Part shown: positions 46,049 to 58,138 of the stretch, in pieces | Layout: each line of letters begins with the position of its first letter | Numbering within the stretch: the first letter of the stretch is position 1 | Assembly: GCF_904849725.1 (NCBI RefSeq) | Contig: NC_058522.1 | Span: forward strand, 459,112,844 to 459,176,843 | Length of the DNA: 64,000 nt | DNA from: Hordeum vulgare subsp. vulgare | Taxonomy: Eukaryota > Streptophyta > Magnoliopsida > Poales > Poaceae | Direction of reading: 5' to 3' | Made by a program: the position numbers and the translations under genes | Notes under the pieces: model-generated | What the model saw: the letters and a program-made list of their open reading frames with translations, nothing else | The model's database searches: none | What the model was told of the DNA's origin: nothing

Positions 46049-48699
46049 ATTCCTGCTCGTCCTCGAGTAGGTAAATGATAAAAACAGAATTTTTGATGTG
46101 GAATGTTACCTAACATATTTATCCATGTACTATTCTATATTGTGGCATGCATATCCAGATCCATAAGACTCAAAAGAAAAGTCTAATATTGACATAAAAA
46201 CAATAATATTTCAAGCATACTAATAAGGCAATTGCTTCCTTTCAAAATAACATGGTCTTAGAAAGTTATCCCTACAAAATCATGTGGTCTCGCTATGCTC
46301 CATCTTCACCACACAATTTATCTAAATCATGCACAACCCCGATGAAAATCAAGCAATTGTTTCACACTTTTTATGTTCTCAAACCTTTTCAACTTTCACG
46401 CAATACATGAGCCTGAGCCATGGATATAGCACTATAGCTGGAATAGAATGTGGTGGAGGTTGCAAAAAGAAAGGAAGAAGATAGTCTCACATCAACTAGG
46501 CATATCAAGGGACTATGGAGATGCCCATCAATAGATATCAATGTGAGTGAGTAGGGATTGCCATGCAACAAATGCACCAGAGCTATAAGTGTATGAAAGC
46601 TCAAAAAGGAAACTAAGTGGTTGTGCAAAAGATGTAATCCCACTAGTTATATGAAAGTGACAACATAGGAGACTCTCTATGAAGAACATGGTGCTATTTT
46701 GGAGCACAAGTGTGGAAAAAGATAGTAACATTGTCCCTTCTCTCTTTCTCTCATCATTTTTTTCTTTTTCCCTTTTTTGAATGGGCTTCTTTGGCCTCTT
46801 TTATTTTTTTATGGGCTTCGCTGGCCTCTTTTAATTTTTGTAATGTCCGAAGACTCATCCCAACTTGTGAGGGATTCATAGATTTCATCATCCTTTTTCT
46901 CACACGGGACAATGCTCTAGTATTGCAAATCATCACACTTTTATTTACTTACAACTCAAAGATTACAACTCGATATCTAGAACAAAGTATGACTCTATAA
47001 GCAATATGGAAGTGATGGCGTGTGTCATAAAAACTAGAAGGTGGTGTTGCATGGCAATATATCTCGGAATGGCTATGAAAATGCCATAATAGGTAGGTAT
47101 GGTGGATGTTTTGAGGAAAATATATGGTGGCTGTTTTGAGGAAGGTGGGTTTAATGTACCGGTGAAAGTTGTGCGGTACTAGAGAGGCTAGTAGAGGGTG
47201 AAGGGTGAGACTGCGTATAATGCATGAACTCAACATTGGTCATAAAGAACTCACATACTTATTGCAAAAGCCTATTAGTTATCTAAGCAAAGTATTAGAC
47301 GCATGCTCCTAGGGGAAGGGTTGGTAGGAGTTAACTATTGTGTGATCCCGACCTCCACACAAAGGTTGACAATCATTAAACAAATCATGGTCCGACTTCA
47401 TCACATAACGGTTCACCATACGTGCATGCTACAGAAATCACAAGCTTCAACACAAGTACTTCTTCTAATTCACAATTACTTACTAGCATGACCCTCATAT
47501 TACCATCTTTACATCTCAAAACTATATGCAAGGAATCAAACGTCTCATCATATTCAATGCATTTACTATGAAAGTTTTTATTATATTCCCCCTGGATGCC
47601 TATTATATTAGGACTAAATTCATAACTGAAACAGATTACCATGCTGTTTAAAGAAGTCTCAAAATAATATAAGTCAAGTACAAGAGTTTAATAATTTCTA
47701 TAAAACAAAACACCGCCGTGTTCTAAAAGATATAAGTGAAGTACTAGAGCAACATTGCCTAGCTCAAATGATATAAGTGAAGCACAACGAGTATTCTAAT
47801 AAATTCACGATTCTGCGTGTGTCTCTCTCAAAAGATGTGTGCAGCAAGGATGGCTGTGGCAAACTAAAAAGTAAAGACTCATATCATACAAGACGCTCCA
47901 AGAAAAACACATATCATGTGGTGAATAAAAATATAGCCTCAAGTAAATTTACCGATGGATTGAAGACGAAAGAGGGGATGCCTTCCGGGGCATCCCCAAG
48001 CTTAGTCTCTTTGGTATCCTTGAATATGGTTTGGGGTTCCTTGGGCATCCCCAAGCTTAGGCTCTTGCCACTCCTTATTCCGTAGTACATCAAATCTTTA
48101 CCCAAAACTTGAAAACTTCACAACAGAAAACTCATGAGATCCGTTAGTATAAGAAAAATAAATCACCACTCAGGTACTATTGTGAACTCATTCTTTATTT
48201 ATATTGATGTAATATTTACTGTATTCCAACTTCTCCATGGTTCATACCCCCCGATAAAACCCATAGATTCATCAAAATAAGCAAACAACACAAAGAAAAC
48301 AGAATCTGTCAAAAAACAGAACAGTCTCTAGAAATCTATTTACTTAGAATACTTATGTAACTCAACAAATTCTGAAAAACTAGGACGGTCTGGGCTAAAT
48401 CAATCTTGTGTAGAAAATTCAGATCAAAAGAACGTTCCTGTGAATTTATAAAATTCCTGGACTAAGAGCGAAAGTTTCTGTTTTTCAGCAGAATCAACTT
48501 GCAAACGCCGTGGACCATCCCAAAGGTTGGCTCAATAACTAATTAAAACAAGAAAACACAATTATTACAGAAGTAATAATATGTGCAATAGACAAAAAGA
48601 GAAACAAAAACAAAATCAAACCAAATAAAATTGGCTTGCCTCCCAACAAGCGTTATTGTTTAACGTCTGTAGCTAGGCATAATGCAATAGATCTAGGTA
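46049..48699 (-). other. Element C: long 3' non-coding region, shared with D
   Basis: This is homologous over most of its length with 54270-57010 of D (for example GTCCTCGAGTAGG, GAATTTTTGATGTGGAATG and CTCCCAACAAGCG). It has no conserved ORF. It holds two further polypurine-like motifs (47989-48005, 48045-48060). A perfect 9-base inverted repeat GGGGATGCC/GGCATCCCC (47973-47996) flanks the first. Confidence 0.75.
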
Positions 48700-49094
48700 T
48701 TATCATCTTCGGTATGCAATCCATAGGTAGCTCTCATAATAGATTCATAATGTAGTCTTATTTTCTCTCTAGGAAAGTGCTTCATGCCATTTCTTAGTGG
48801 AAATTGGAATCTAATATTACCTTCCTTCATATCAATAATTGCACCAATTGTTCTAAGGAAAGGTCTACCAAGAATAATAGGACATGTAGGATTGCATTAT
48901 ATATCAAGAACAATGAAATCTACGGGCACATAATTTCTATTAGAAATAAGAACATCATTAATCCTTCCCGCGCGTGTCTTAACTGTGGAATTCGTAAGAT
49001 GCAAATTTAAGGAATAATCATCAAATTCATGAAATCCTAACACATCACATAAAGTTTTTGGAACTATGGAAACGCTAGCACCGAAATCACACAA
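48700..49094 (-). pseudogene. Element C: retropepsin-type protease
   Basis: The minus-strand frame 49094-48897 reads MCDFGASVSIVPKTLCDVLG, the active-site region (D-x-G-A-S) of an Athila/Gypsy protease, then RINDVLISNRNYVPVDFIVLDI. After a stop at 48897, the next 200 bases still give the expected ILGRPFLRTIGAIIDMKEG-type segment. It cleaves gag-pol in active relatives; this copy is truncated. Confidence 0.8.
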
Positions 49095-49129
49095 AGCATG
49101 GCACTCATAATCTTAAATTTTAATTTTAA

Positions 49130-50795
49130 TGGTAGGTTCCCACTCATCATAACTCTTTCTAGGTATAGAGACTTCCAACTCAAGTTTTTCTTCGAAAAAT
49201 TTCATCATGGCATCCACAATATGTTTAGGAAAAGCTTTATTTTGACTATAAGCATGTGGAGAATTTAATATGGATTGCTACAAGGAAATACAATCAATTA
49301 AAGAGCAGCTATCATAATTAAAATCCTTGAAATCCGAAAGAGTGGGCTCATTGCTATTTAAAGTTTTGACCTCTTCCATCCAAGTTTTGACCTCTTCCAT
49401 CCAAGTTTTATCAATCTTATCATTAAGATCTAAAAACTCAGAATCATTGGGACGCCTTTTAACTAAAGTTGAATCATCTCCAGTCCCATATTTTTCAAGA
49501 TTTATGCTAGAAAACAAAGATTCAGTAGGTTTCACACCAATCACTTTACGATCTTCATCAATGTAATCACGAGAAAACACTTTTTCAAGCCATTCACGCT
49601 TAGCACGTATTGTAGCGGTTCTTTACTTACACTCATCAATATAAATAGTCATAGCTTTTAAAGACTTATTAATATCATGCTTGGGTGGAATAGATCTAAT
49701 TTTCAAAGAATCAATCTCAAGAGAAATTCTATCAACGTTCCTAGCCAAATTATCAATCTTGAGCAAATTTTCTTCAATCATGCCATTGAAACCTTTTTGA
49801 GAGCTAATGAATTCTTTAATATTATTCTCAAGATCAGAGGGCATCTTATTATAATTTCCATAAGAATTTTCGTAGAAATTACCATAATTATTAGAGGAAT
49901 TACTAGGAAATGGCCTAGGATTAAAATTACCTCTATACGCGTTATTGCCAAAATTGTTCCTACCGACAACATTCACATTCATAGATTCATTATTATTTAC
50001 AATCAAATAATACAAAGGCATATCATTGGGATCAATAGGAGCACTCTTAATAGCAAACAATCTCATTAATTCATCCATCTTTCCACTCAAAGTATTTATT
50101 TCTTCCATAGCATGCACTATTTTACTAGTAGGAGATCTTCTGATATGCCATTGAGAGTAATTTGCCATAATATTATCTAGGAGTTTAGTAGCTTCTCCTA
50201 ATGTGATTTCCATAAAAGTATCACCCGCGGCTGAATCTAAAAGATTTCTAGAAGTAAACTTCAATCCCGCATAAATTTTTAATCAATCCCGCATAAGATT
50301 TCTAGAACTCAAACCATGCGCGGGGCAATTCATAATCATTAGTTTCATCCTCTCCCAAGATTGTGCAACATGCTCATGATCACGTTGCTTAAAATTCTTT
50401 GTATCGTTCCTAAGGGAGATAATCTTAGCGGGCGGAAATAACTTGGAAATAAAAGCATCTTTACACTTATTCCATGAATCTATACAATTTTTAGGTAAAT
50501 ATGAAAACCAAGTTTTGGCACGATCTCATAGTGAGAAAGGAAATAGCTTTATTTTAACAATTTCATTATCCACATCTTTCTTATTTTTCATATTTCACAA
50601 CTCAGCGAAAGTATTTAGGTGGGATGCGGCATCTTCACTAGGTAGGCTAGAAAATTGTTCTTTCATAATAAGATTGAGCAAAGCGGTATTAATTTCACAA
50701 GATTCCGCACTAGTGGCGGGAGCAATCACAGTACTAATAAAATCATTATTATTACTAGTGGAAAAATCACACAACTTGGTATTCTCTTGAGCCAT
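49130..50795 (-). pseudogene. Element C: Athila-type gag, broken
   Basis: It starts MAQENTKLCDFS at 50795 and reads ALLNLIMKEQFSSLPSEDAA, a conserved gag start. Stops and a small tandem duplication (50225-50310, repeat of CAATCCCGCATAA and GATTTCTAGAA) break the middle. The frame 50264-49623 reads RNLLDSAAGDTFMEITLGEA, an Asn/Gly-rich linker with NNFGNNAYRG and a C-terminal coiled coil. The piece 49580-49278 has a duplicated TWMEEVK and leads to the protease. It would form the particle shell. Confidence 0.8.
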
Positions 50796-51001
50796 CGTGA
50801 CAAAGCAAGCAATCTAGCACACAAGCAACCAAACAAAAACACGAATGGAAAAGGGGCGAATAAAAAGGCAAATCTTTTTGGTATTTGCCGGAAATCATTT
50901 TAGAAGTGGGGGAGAGGAAAACGAGAGGCAAATGGAAAATAAAATAAATGCAAGAGATGGTTTGTGATGGGTACTTGGTAGGCGTGATCTTGCTTTGTAT
51001 C
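50796..51001 (-). other. Element C: 5' leader
   Basis: Short stretch between primer site and gag start, with no ORF. It is homologous to 57792-57960 of D (shared GGGGGAGAGGAAAACGAG). Confidence 0.6.
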
Positions 51002-51020
51002 CTCCCCGGCAACGGCGCAA
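51002..51020 (-). other. Element C: primer binding site
   Basis: The minus strand reads TTGCGCCGTTGCCGGGGAG, one base from the usual TGGCGCC-type site of Athila elements. It lies 11 bases inside the LTR end. Confidence 0.8.
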
Positions 51021-51031
51021 GAAATCCTTCT

Positions 51032-52569
51032 TGCTACCTCTTGAGCTTGCGTTGGTTTTCCCTTGAAGAGGAAAGGGTAATGCAGCGAAGTAGATAAGTA
51101 TTTCCCTTAGTTTGTTGAAAACAAAGGTATCAATCCAGTAGGAGGAACAAGCAAGGCCCCAATGGTAGTACCTGCACAAATATCAAACACTTCCACCCAA
51201 TGCTATAAAGGGGTTATCAATCCCTTCAGAGTCATTTGCAAGGATCGGATCTGATAGAGATAGATATAAAATATTGATAGATCTGAAAGTAAAACTAAAG
51301 TAAATAAACTGCAGCAAAGTATTTTTGGTATTTTTGGTTTATAGATCTGAAAATATGATATAGAAAATAGAGCGGGGGCCATAGGTTTCACTAGAGGCTT
51401 CTCTCATAAAGGAAAATAATGTGGTGGGTGAACAAATTACTGTCGAGCAACTGATAGAAAAACGAATAATCATGAAGATATCTAAGGCAATGATTATGCA
51501 TATAGGCATCACACATGTATCAAGTAAATCAAAACGATTCTGCATCTACTACTATTACTTCACCCATCGACCGACTCCTGCCTGCATCTAGAGTATTAAG
51601 TTCATGAAGAACAAAGTAACGCATTAGGTAAGATGACATGATGTAGAGGGATAAACTCAAGCAATATGATGAAAATCCCATCTTTTTACCCTTGATGGGA
51701 ACAATACAATATGTACCTCGCTACCCCTACTGTCACTGGGTGAGCACACTACAGGATTGAACCCAAAACTAAGCACTTCTCCCATTGCAAGAATTACTAA
51801 TCTAGTTGGCCAAACCAAACCAATAACTCGAAGAGACTTGCAAAGATATGAAATCATGCATATAAGAATTCATAAGATAAATAATACTCATAGATAATTT
51901 GACATAAACTCACAATTCATCGGATCTCGACAAACACACCGCAAAAGAGTATTACATCGGATAGATCTCCATGAATGTCATGAAGAACATGGTATTGAAG
52001 ATCAAAGAGAGAGAAGAAGCCATCTAGCTACTAGCTATGGACCCGTAGGTCTGTGGTGAAATACTCATGCTTCATCGGAGGGGCAATGGAGTTGATGTAG
52101 ATGCCCTCTGCGATCAATTACCGGAAAAGGCTCCTAGATTTAATCTCTCGGAAACAGAGGCTCCTGGCGGCGTAAAAGTATTTTCGTCGCTCTTTTTGGA
52201 GATATGGGAATATTTGGGAATTTATAGGACAAGAATTAGGGTTAGGAGACCTGCACGGGCCCCACAAGCCAGGGGCGCGACTACCCCCCAGGGAGCGCCC
52301 TGCAGGCTTGTGGCCTCCAGACAACTGCCTTGCCCCCTACTCCAAGTCGGTTGCGTGTCTTCTGGTCCAAGAAAGATATTACCGGAGATTTTTTTCCGTT
52401 TGGACTCTCTTTAATATTCCTTTTTTGCAATATTCAAAAACATGGAAACAAAAACTGGCACTAGGCTCTAGATTAATAGGCTAGTCCCAAAAATAATATA
52501 AAACATCCAAAACATAGAATATAATAGCATGGAACAAACAAAAATTATAGATACGTTGGAGACGTATCA
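51032..52569 (-). repeat. Element C: 5' LTR
   Basis: 1538 bases from TGCTACCTC (plus strand, 51032) to GACGTATCA (52569). U3 module: CCACAAGCC 52262-52270, GGCTTGTGG 52305-52313, and TATAAA (minus) at 52226-52221, 35 bases away. Confidence 0.9.
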
Positions 52570-52737
52570 TGATGCTGCATTGGTTAGAGTAGCATAACGA
52601 GTAGGTCCAAAGAGATCCATGTGAAGCAATTCAACTGGACAAGTGGTGGTCATGATAGTCTTCGAGGGGTGCTTGGATGTGGTCATCTTTCCACACTCAC
52701 AAGCCCCACATAGATGATCCTTGGGTAATTTGATACC
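52570..52737 (-). pseudogene. Element B: integrase zinc region and start of core
   Basis: Between D and C the minus strand reads KLPKDHLCGACECGKMT (second half of the HHCC motif), then ELLHMDLFGPTRY with the first catalytic Asp. It stops at the border of C. Its first residues join in frame with the pre-integrase at 59658-59720 when D and one copy of atacc are removed. Confidence 0.85.
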
Positions 52738-54255
52738 TGTTACCTCTTGAGCTTGCGTTGGCTTTTCCCTTGAAGAGGAAAGGGTGATGCGGCATAGTAG
52801 CAGTAAGTATTTCCTCAGTTTGAGCACAAAGGTATCAATCCAGTAGGAGTATCAAGGCAAGTCTCCAAAGTACCTACGCAAAAACAGCAAACTTGCACCC
52901 AACGCTAGAAAGGGGTTCTCAATCCCTTCACGATTGATTGCAAGGTGAGATCTGAAGGCGGAAAGTGAAACAAAGTAAAAGTGTAAGGCTGAAAATATGA
53001 TGTGAAGTAGACCCGGGGGCCATAGTGTTTACTAGAGGCTTCTCTCATGATATCAAGTATTACGGTGGTGTGAACGAATTACTGTCGAGCAATTGATAGA
53101 ACCATGCAAAGTCATGATGATATCTAAGGCAATGATCATACATATAGGCATCACGTCCGAGAAAAGTAGACCGATACTTTCTGCATCTACTACTAGTACT
53201 CCACACATTGACCGCTATCCAACATGCATCTAGTGTATTAAGTTCATGACAAATGGAGTAACGCCTTAAGCAAGATGACATGATGTAGAGGGATAAATTC
53301 ATGCAATAGATATAAACCCCATCTTTTTACCCTTGATGGCAACAACACGATGCGTGCCTCGCTACCCCTTCTATCACTGGGTGAGGTCACCGCACGGTAT
53401 GAACCCAAAACCAAGCACTTCTCCCGTTGCAAGAATTATAGATCAAGTTGCCAAACGAAACCCACAACTCGAAGAGAATTACAAGTTTATGAAATCATGC
53501 ATATAAGAGATCAGAGGAGACTCAAATAACAGTCATAGATAATATGATCATAAATCCACAATTCATCGAATCTCGACAAACACACCGCAAAAGAAGATTA
53601 CATCGAATAGATCTCCATAAAGATCATGGAGAACTTTGTATTGAAGATCCAAGAGAGAGAAGAAGCCATCTAGCTACTAGCTATGGACCCGAAGGTCTAT
53701 GGTGAACTAATCACGCATCATCGGAGCGGCAATGGTGTTGATGAAGAAGCCCTCCGTGTCTGAATCCCTCCTCCGTCACGGCACCAGAACGTGCCCCAGA
53801 TGGGATCTTGCGTAGACAGAAGCTTGCGGCGGTGGAAAAGTATTTTCGTGGCTCCTTTTCATGGTTTCAGATTTTTAGGGAATTTATAGGCGGAAGAACT
53901 AGGGCATGGGAGCCACAGGGGCCCCACAAGCCTGCTAGACCCCCCCCTAGGCCGGGCCTGGGTGGCTTGTGACTTCCTCCGAGGTCCCCTACCTTGGTTC
54001 TCAAGTCTCGTGCGTGTCTTGTGTTATGGAAAAAAAATCATTTTTGCATGTTTATTCCGTTTGGACTCCGTTCAATATTCTCCTTTGAAAAAGGTCAAAA
54101 ACACGGAAAAAACAGGAACTGGCACTTGGCACTGAGTTAATAGGTTAGTCCCAAAAAAGATATAAAATAGAATATTCATGCATACAAAATGTCCAAAGAT
54201 GACAAGATAATAGCATGGAACCATAAAAAATTATAGATACGTTGGAAACGTATCA
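52738..54255 (-). repeat. Element D: 3' LTR
   Basis: It begins TGTTACCTCTTGAGC and ends ACGTATCA. U3 module: CCACAAGCC 53924-53932, inner AGGCC...GGCCT 53949-53959, GGCTTGTG 53964-53971, and TATAAA (minus) at 53888-53883, 35 bases away. Confidence 0.92.
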
Positions 54256-57033
54256 AGCATCCCCAAGCTTAACTCATGCTCGTCCTCGAGTAGGGAAGTG
54301 ATAAAGACTGAATTTTTGATGTGGAATGCTACCTAACATATTTGTCCTTTGTAACTTCTTTATTGTGGCATGAATGTTCTGATACGTAAGATTCAAAACA
54401 ATAGTTTGCTATTGACGTGCAAACAGTAATACTTCAAGCAAACTAGCAAGGTAATCATGAACTTTCAAAATAACAAGGCCAAAGAAAGTTATCCCTACAA
54501 AATCATATAGTATGGCTATGCTCCATCATCCCCACACAACGAATTTAAATCATGCGCAACCACGGTATTTGCCAAGTAATTGTTTTCACACTCTTACTTT
54601 CTCAAACTTTTTCAACTCTCACGCAATACATGAGCATGAGCCATGGATATAGCAGTATAGGTGGAATAGAGTGTGGTGGAGGTCGTGAGGCAAAAAGGAG
54701 GAGATGGCCACACTGACTCGGCGTATTAATGAGCTATGGAGACGCCCATCAATAGATATCAATGTGAATGAGTAGGGTTTACCATGCAACGTATGCACGA
54801 GAGCTATAAGTGTGTGAAAGCTCAAAAGAAGAACTAGTGGGTGTGCATCCAACTTGCTTGCTCACGAAGACCTAGGGCAATTTTAAGGAAGCCCGTCATT
54901 GGAATATACAAGCCAAGTTATATAACGAAAATTCCCACTAGTATATGGAAGTGACAAACCAAGAGACCCTCTATCATGAATAACATGGTGCTATTTCGAA
55001 GCACAAATGTGGAAAAAGATAGTAGCATTGTCCCTTCTCTCTTTTTCTCTCATTTTTTTGTTTGGGCTCTTTGGCCTCTTTTTTCTCATTTTTTGGTGGG
55101 CATCTTTGGCCTCTTTTTTTATTTCCTCACATAGGACAATGCTCTAATAATGATGATCATCACACTTTTATTTACTCACAACTCAATACTTGGAACAATG
55201 ATGACTTTATAGGAAATGTCTCCGGCAATGTACCGGGATGTGCAACGATCTAGCTTAGCGTATGACGTTGAAACATCTCGCTAGCTATCTTACGACCATG
55301 CAATGGCAATATGAAAGTGACGGCACATGTCATGAGACGGAACGGAGTGAGTTGCATGGCAATATATCTCAAAATGGCTATGAAAATGCATAATAGGTAG
55401 GTATGGTGGCTATTTTGAGGAAGGTACATGGTGGGTTTGTGCACCGGTGAAAATTGCACGGCACTAGAGAGGCTAGCAATGGTCGAAGGTGAAAGTGCAT
55501 CTATACCATGGACTCACATTAGTCATGAAGAACTCATATACTTATTGTGAAAGTTTTATTAGTAATCGAAACAAAGTGCTAAACGCATACTCCTAGGGGA
55601 AGGGTTGGTAGGTGTTAACCATCGCGCGATCCCGACCACCACACAAAGGATGACAATCAATAAATCAATTATGCTGTGACTTCCTAACATAGCGGTTCAC
55701 CATACGTGCATGCTACGGGAATCACTAACTTCAACACAAGTATTTCTAGATTCACGACACCCTACTAACATAACTCTAATATTACCAACTCCATGTCTCA
55801 AAACTAATTGAGAGGAATCAAACTTCTCTTTATAATCAATGCACAAGAATATGGAAGTTTTTAGTATATCCTCTTTGGATGCCTATCATCTTTTGGACTA
55901 CTTTCATAGCACAAGCCAATTACCAAGTTGCTCAGAGAGAGCACTCTCAAAAAGATATAAGTGAAGATCGAGAGTTCTTATTTCTCCAAAACATGACACC
56001 GTCGTGCTCTAAAAAGATCTAAGTGAAGCACTAGAGCAAAGTTATCTAGCTCAAAAGATATAAGTGAAGCACATGCAAGCTAAATTGCCTAACTCAAAAG
56101 ATATAAGCGAAGCTCAAAGAGTATTCTAGCAAAATCACGATGAGTGCATGTCTCTCTCAAAAGGTGTGCAACAAGGATGATTGTGACACAACAAAAAGAA
56201 AAGACTCCTATAATACACGACGCTCCAAGCAAAACACATATCATGTGGTGAATAAAAATATAGCTCCAAGTAACGTTACCGATGGATTGAAGACGAAAGA
56301 GGGGATGCCTTCCCGGGGCATCCCCAAGCTTAGGCTTTTTGGTGTCCTTGAATTTGGCTTGCGATGCCTTGGGCGTCCCCAAGCTAGAGCTCTTTACACT
56401 CTTTATCCCATTTTCCATGAGAACATCACCCAAAACTTGAAAACTTCACAACACAAAACTTAAACAGAAACTCGTGATATCATTAGCATAAGAAAAAAAA
56501 CTACCAACTCTTTAGGTATTGTAGCAAACTTGATTTCTATTTATATTGGTGTTAGATTACTGTATTCTCACTTTTCCATGGCTAGTAACCCCCGATACTA
56601 TCCATAGTTTCATCAAAATAAGCAATCAACACAACAAAAACAGAATCTGTCAAAAACAGACCAGTCTGTAGCAATCTGTATACTTCGTATACTTCTGGTA
56701 TCTCACAAATTCTGAAAAATTGTGACAATTAGGGAAATTGGCATATCAACCAGCAGCAAAAAGAATCAACTCAAAAGCTCTTTCCGAATAGGAATTATAA
56801 TTTCGTGAGCGCAAAGTTTCTGTCTTTTTCAGCAAGATCAAACAACCATTACCAAAACTAATCATAAAGGTTTTACTTGGCACAAACACAAAGAGAAACA
56901 GAAGAAACACAATCATAATAGAATTATGATGGTGTGGACACAACAAAACAGAAAGCAAAAATCAAAGATAAATTCAGTGGGTTGCCTCCCAACAAGCGCT
57001 ATCGTTTAACGCCCCTAGCTAGGCTTAACGATT
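54256..57033 (-). other. Element D: polypurine tract and 3' non-coding region
   Basis: The functional tract lies at 54256-54270 (AAGCTTGGGGATGC on the minus strand). The rest is homologous to 46049-48699 of C and has no conserved ORF. Further copies of the motif lie at 56318-56334 and, with one change, 56373-56385. The first is again flanked by the inverted repeat GGGGATGCC/GGCATCCCC. Confidence 0.75.
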
Positions 57034-57791
57034 TCAATGATGCTCACATAAAAGATAGCAATCGGACACGAAGAGAGCATCATGAAACATGTGACAAACA
57101 TATCTAAGTCTAACATACTTCCTATGCATAGGCATTTTATAGGAAAACAGATTGTCAAGACAACCAATAGTTACCATATGCAAGGAAGAAGAAAGAGACA
57201 ATAACAATCTCAACATAACGAGAGGTGATTTAGTGATATCAAAGTTTCTACCACAATATTTTCCTCTCTCATAACAATTACATGTGGGATCATATTCAAA
57301 TTCAACAATATAGCTATCACATAGGATATTCTTTTCATGATCCACATGCATGCAAAGTTGACGCTCTTCAAAAATAGAGGATTATCATCAACTAAAGTCA
57401 TGACTTCTGCAAACCCACTTTCAATATTATTGCAAATATCATATTCATCATGAGGCTTAAACAAATTTTCAAGATCATAATAAAAATCATTACCCCAATC
57501 ATGATCATTGCAACAAGTAGTGGACATAGCAAAACTAGCATCCCCAAGCTTAGGGTTTTGCATATTTTTAGCATGATTGACACTAATAGGATTTATAGTG
57601 AAACCATTGCGGTCATGCTTTTCATTCAAGGAGCCCTTGTGAATCACTTCATAAATTTCTTCATCACGATTTTCAGATTCACGCATCTCAAGCAAAACTC
57701 CATAGAGAAAGTCAAGTGCACTCAACTCACTAGCAAATGGTTCAACATAATTGGATCTCTTACAGAGATTAGCAAGTGGATGAGGATCCAT
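57034..57791 (-). pseudogene. Element D: ORF of unknown function, one frameshift
   Basis: From MDPHPLANLCKRSNYV (57791) the frame runs to about 57352, where one base is lost or gained. It resumes as HVDHEKNILCDSYIVEFEY and ends at 57034 (CYLLCEHH), about 250 residues in all. The N-terminal half is acidic (ESENRDEEIYEVI). The middle has PKLGDASFA, encoded by a polypurine-like motif at 57538-57554. The C-terminal half has ERGKYCGRNFDITKSPL, a hydrophobic stretch (VMLRLLLSLSSSL, possible membrane segment) and a basic PMHRKYVRLR. No gag, protease or pol motif is seen. It lies right after the primer site, where gag would be. Confidence 0.6.
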
Positions 57792-58138
57792 ATCAATAGA
57801 TTTTCAGCAAGCGAAGATGCAAGCATATTGAAGGCACATAGCACACAAACAAAGGAAAGGCAAACGCAAAAGGAAAACATTTCTGTAATTTTTGTTTTTC
57901 AGAAGTCGGGGAGAGGAAAACGAGAGGCAAAAGGCAAAAAACGTAAATGCAAGAGATGAGTTTGCGACAATTACTCGGATAAGCTTCACTTAGAATAATC
58001 CCCGGTGCCAAAAATTGACACGTTGGAGGAAGACTTTTCTTGACTTGATACTCCCCGGCAACTGCGCCAGAAATTGGCACGTTGATGGGAGTACTTCTTG
58101 ACTTGATCCTCCCCGGAAACGGCGCCAGAAATTCTTCT
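57792..58138 (-). other. Element D: leader with repeated primer-site units
   Basis: The primer site proper is 58108-58127 (minus TGGCGCCGTTTCCGGGGAGG). Two more diverged copies lie next to it: 58050-58070 (CTCCCCGGCAACTGCGCCAG on the plus strand) and 57998-58012 (ATCCCCGGTGCCA). Each is followed by AAATTG and an ACACGTTG or GCACGTTG phrase. The unit is about 55-70 bases. Confidence 0.65.

Larger units (their letters stand above)
44518..52569 (-). mobile_element. Element C: non-autonomous Athila-type element with gag and protease only
   Basis: The minus-strand order is 5' LTR 52569-51032, primer site 51020-51002, gag, protease, a 2.6-kb non-coding region, polypurine tract 46048-46034 and 3' LTR 46033-44518. 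No RT, RNase H or integrase is found. LTRs start TGATACGTCTCCAACG on the minus strand. The 3' LTR lacks about 45 bases at its outer end, and no target duplication can be found, so the left border was deleted together with host sequence. Confidence 0.85.
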
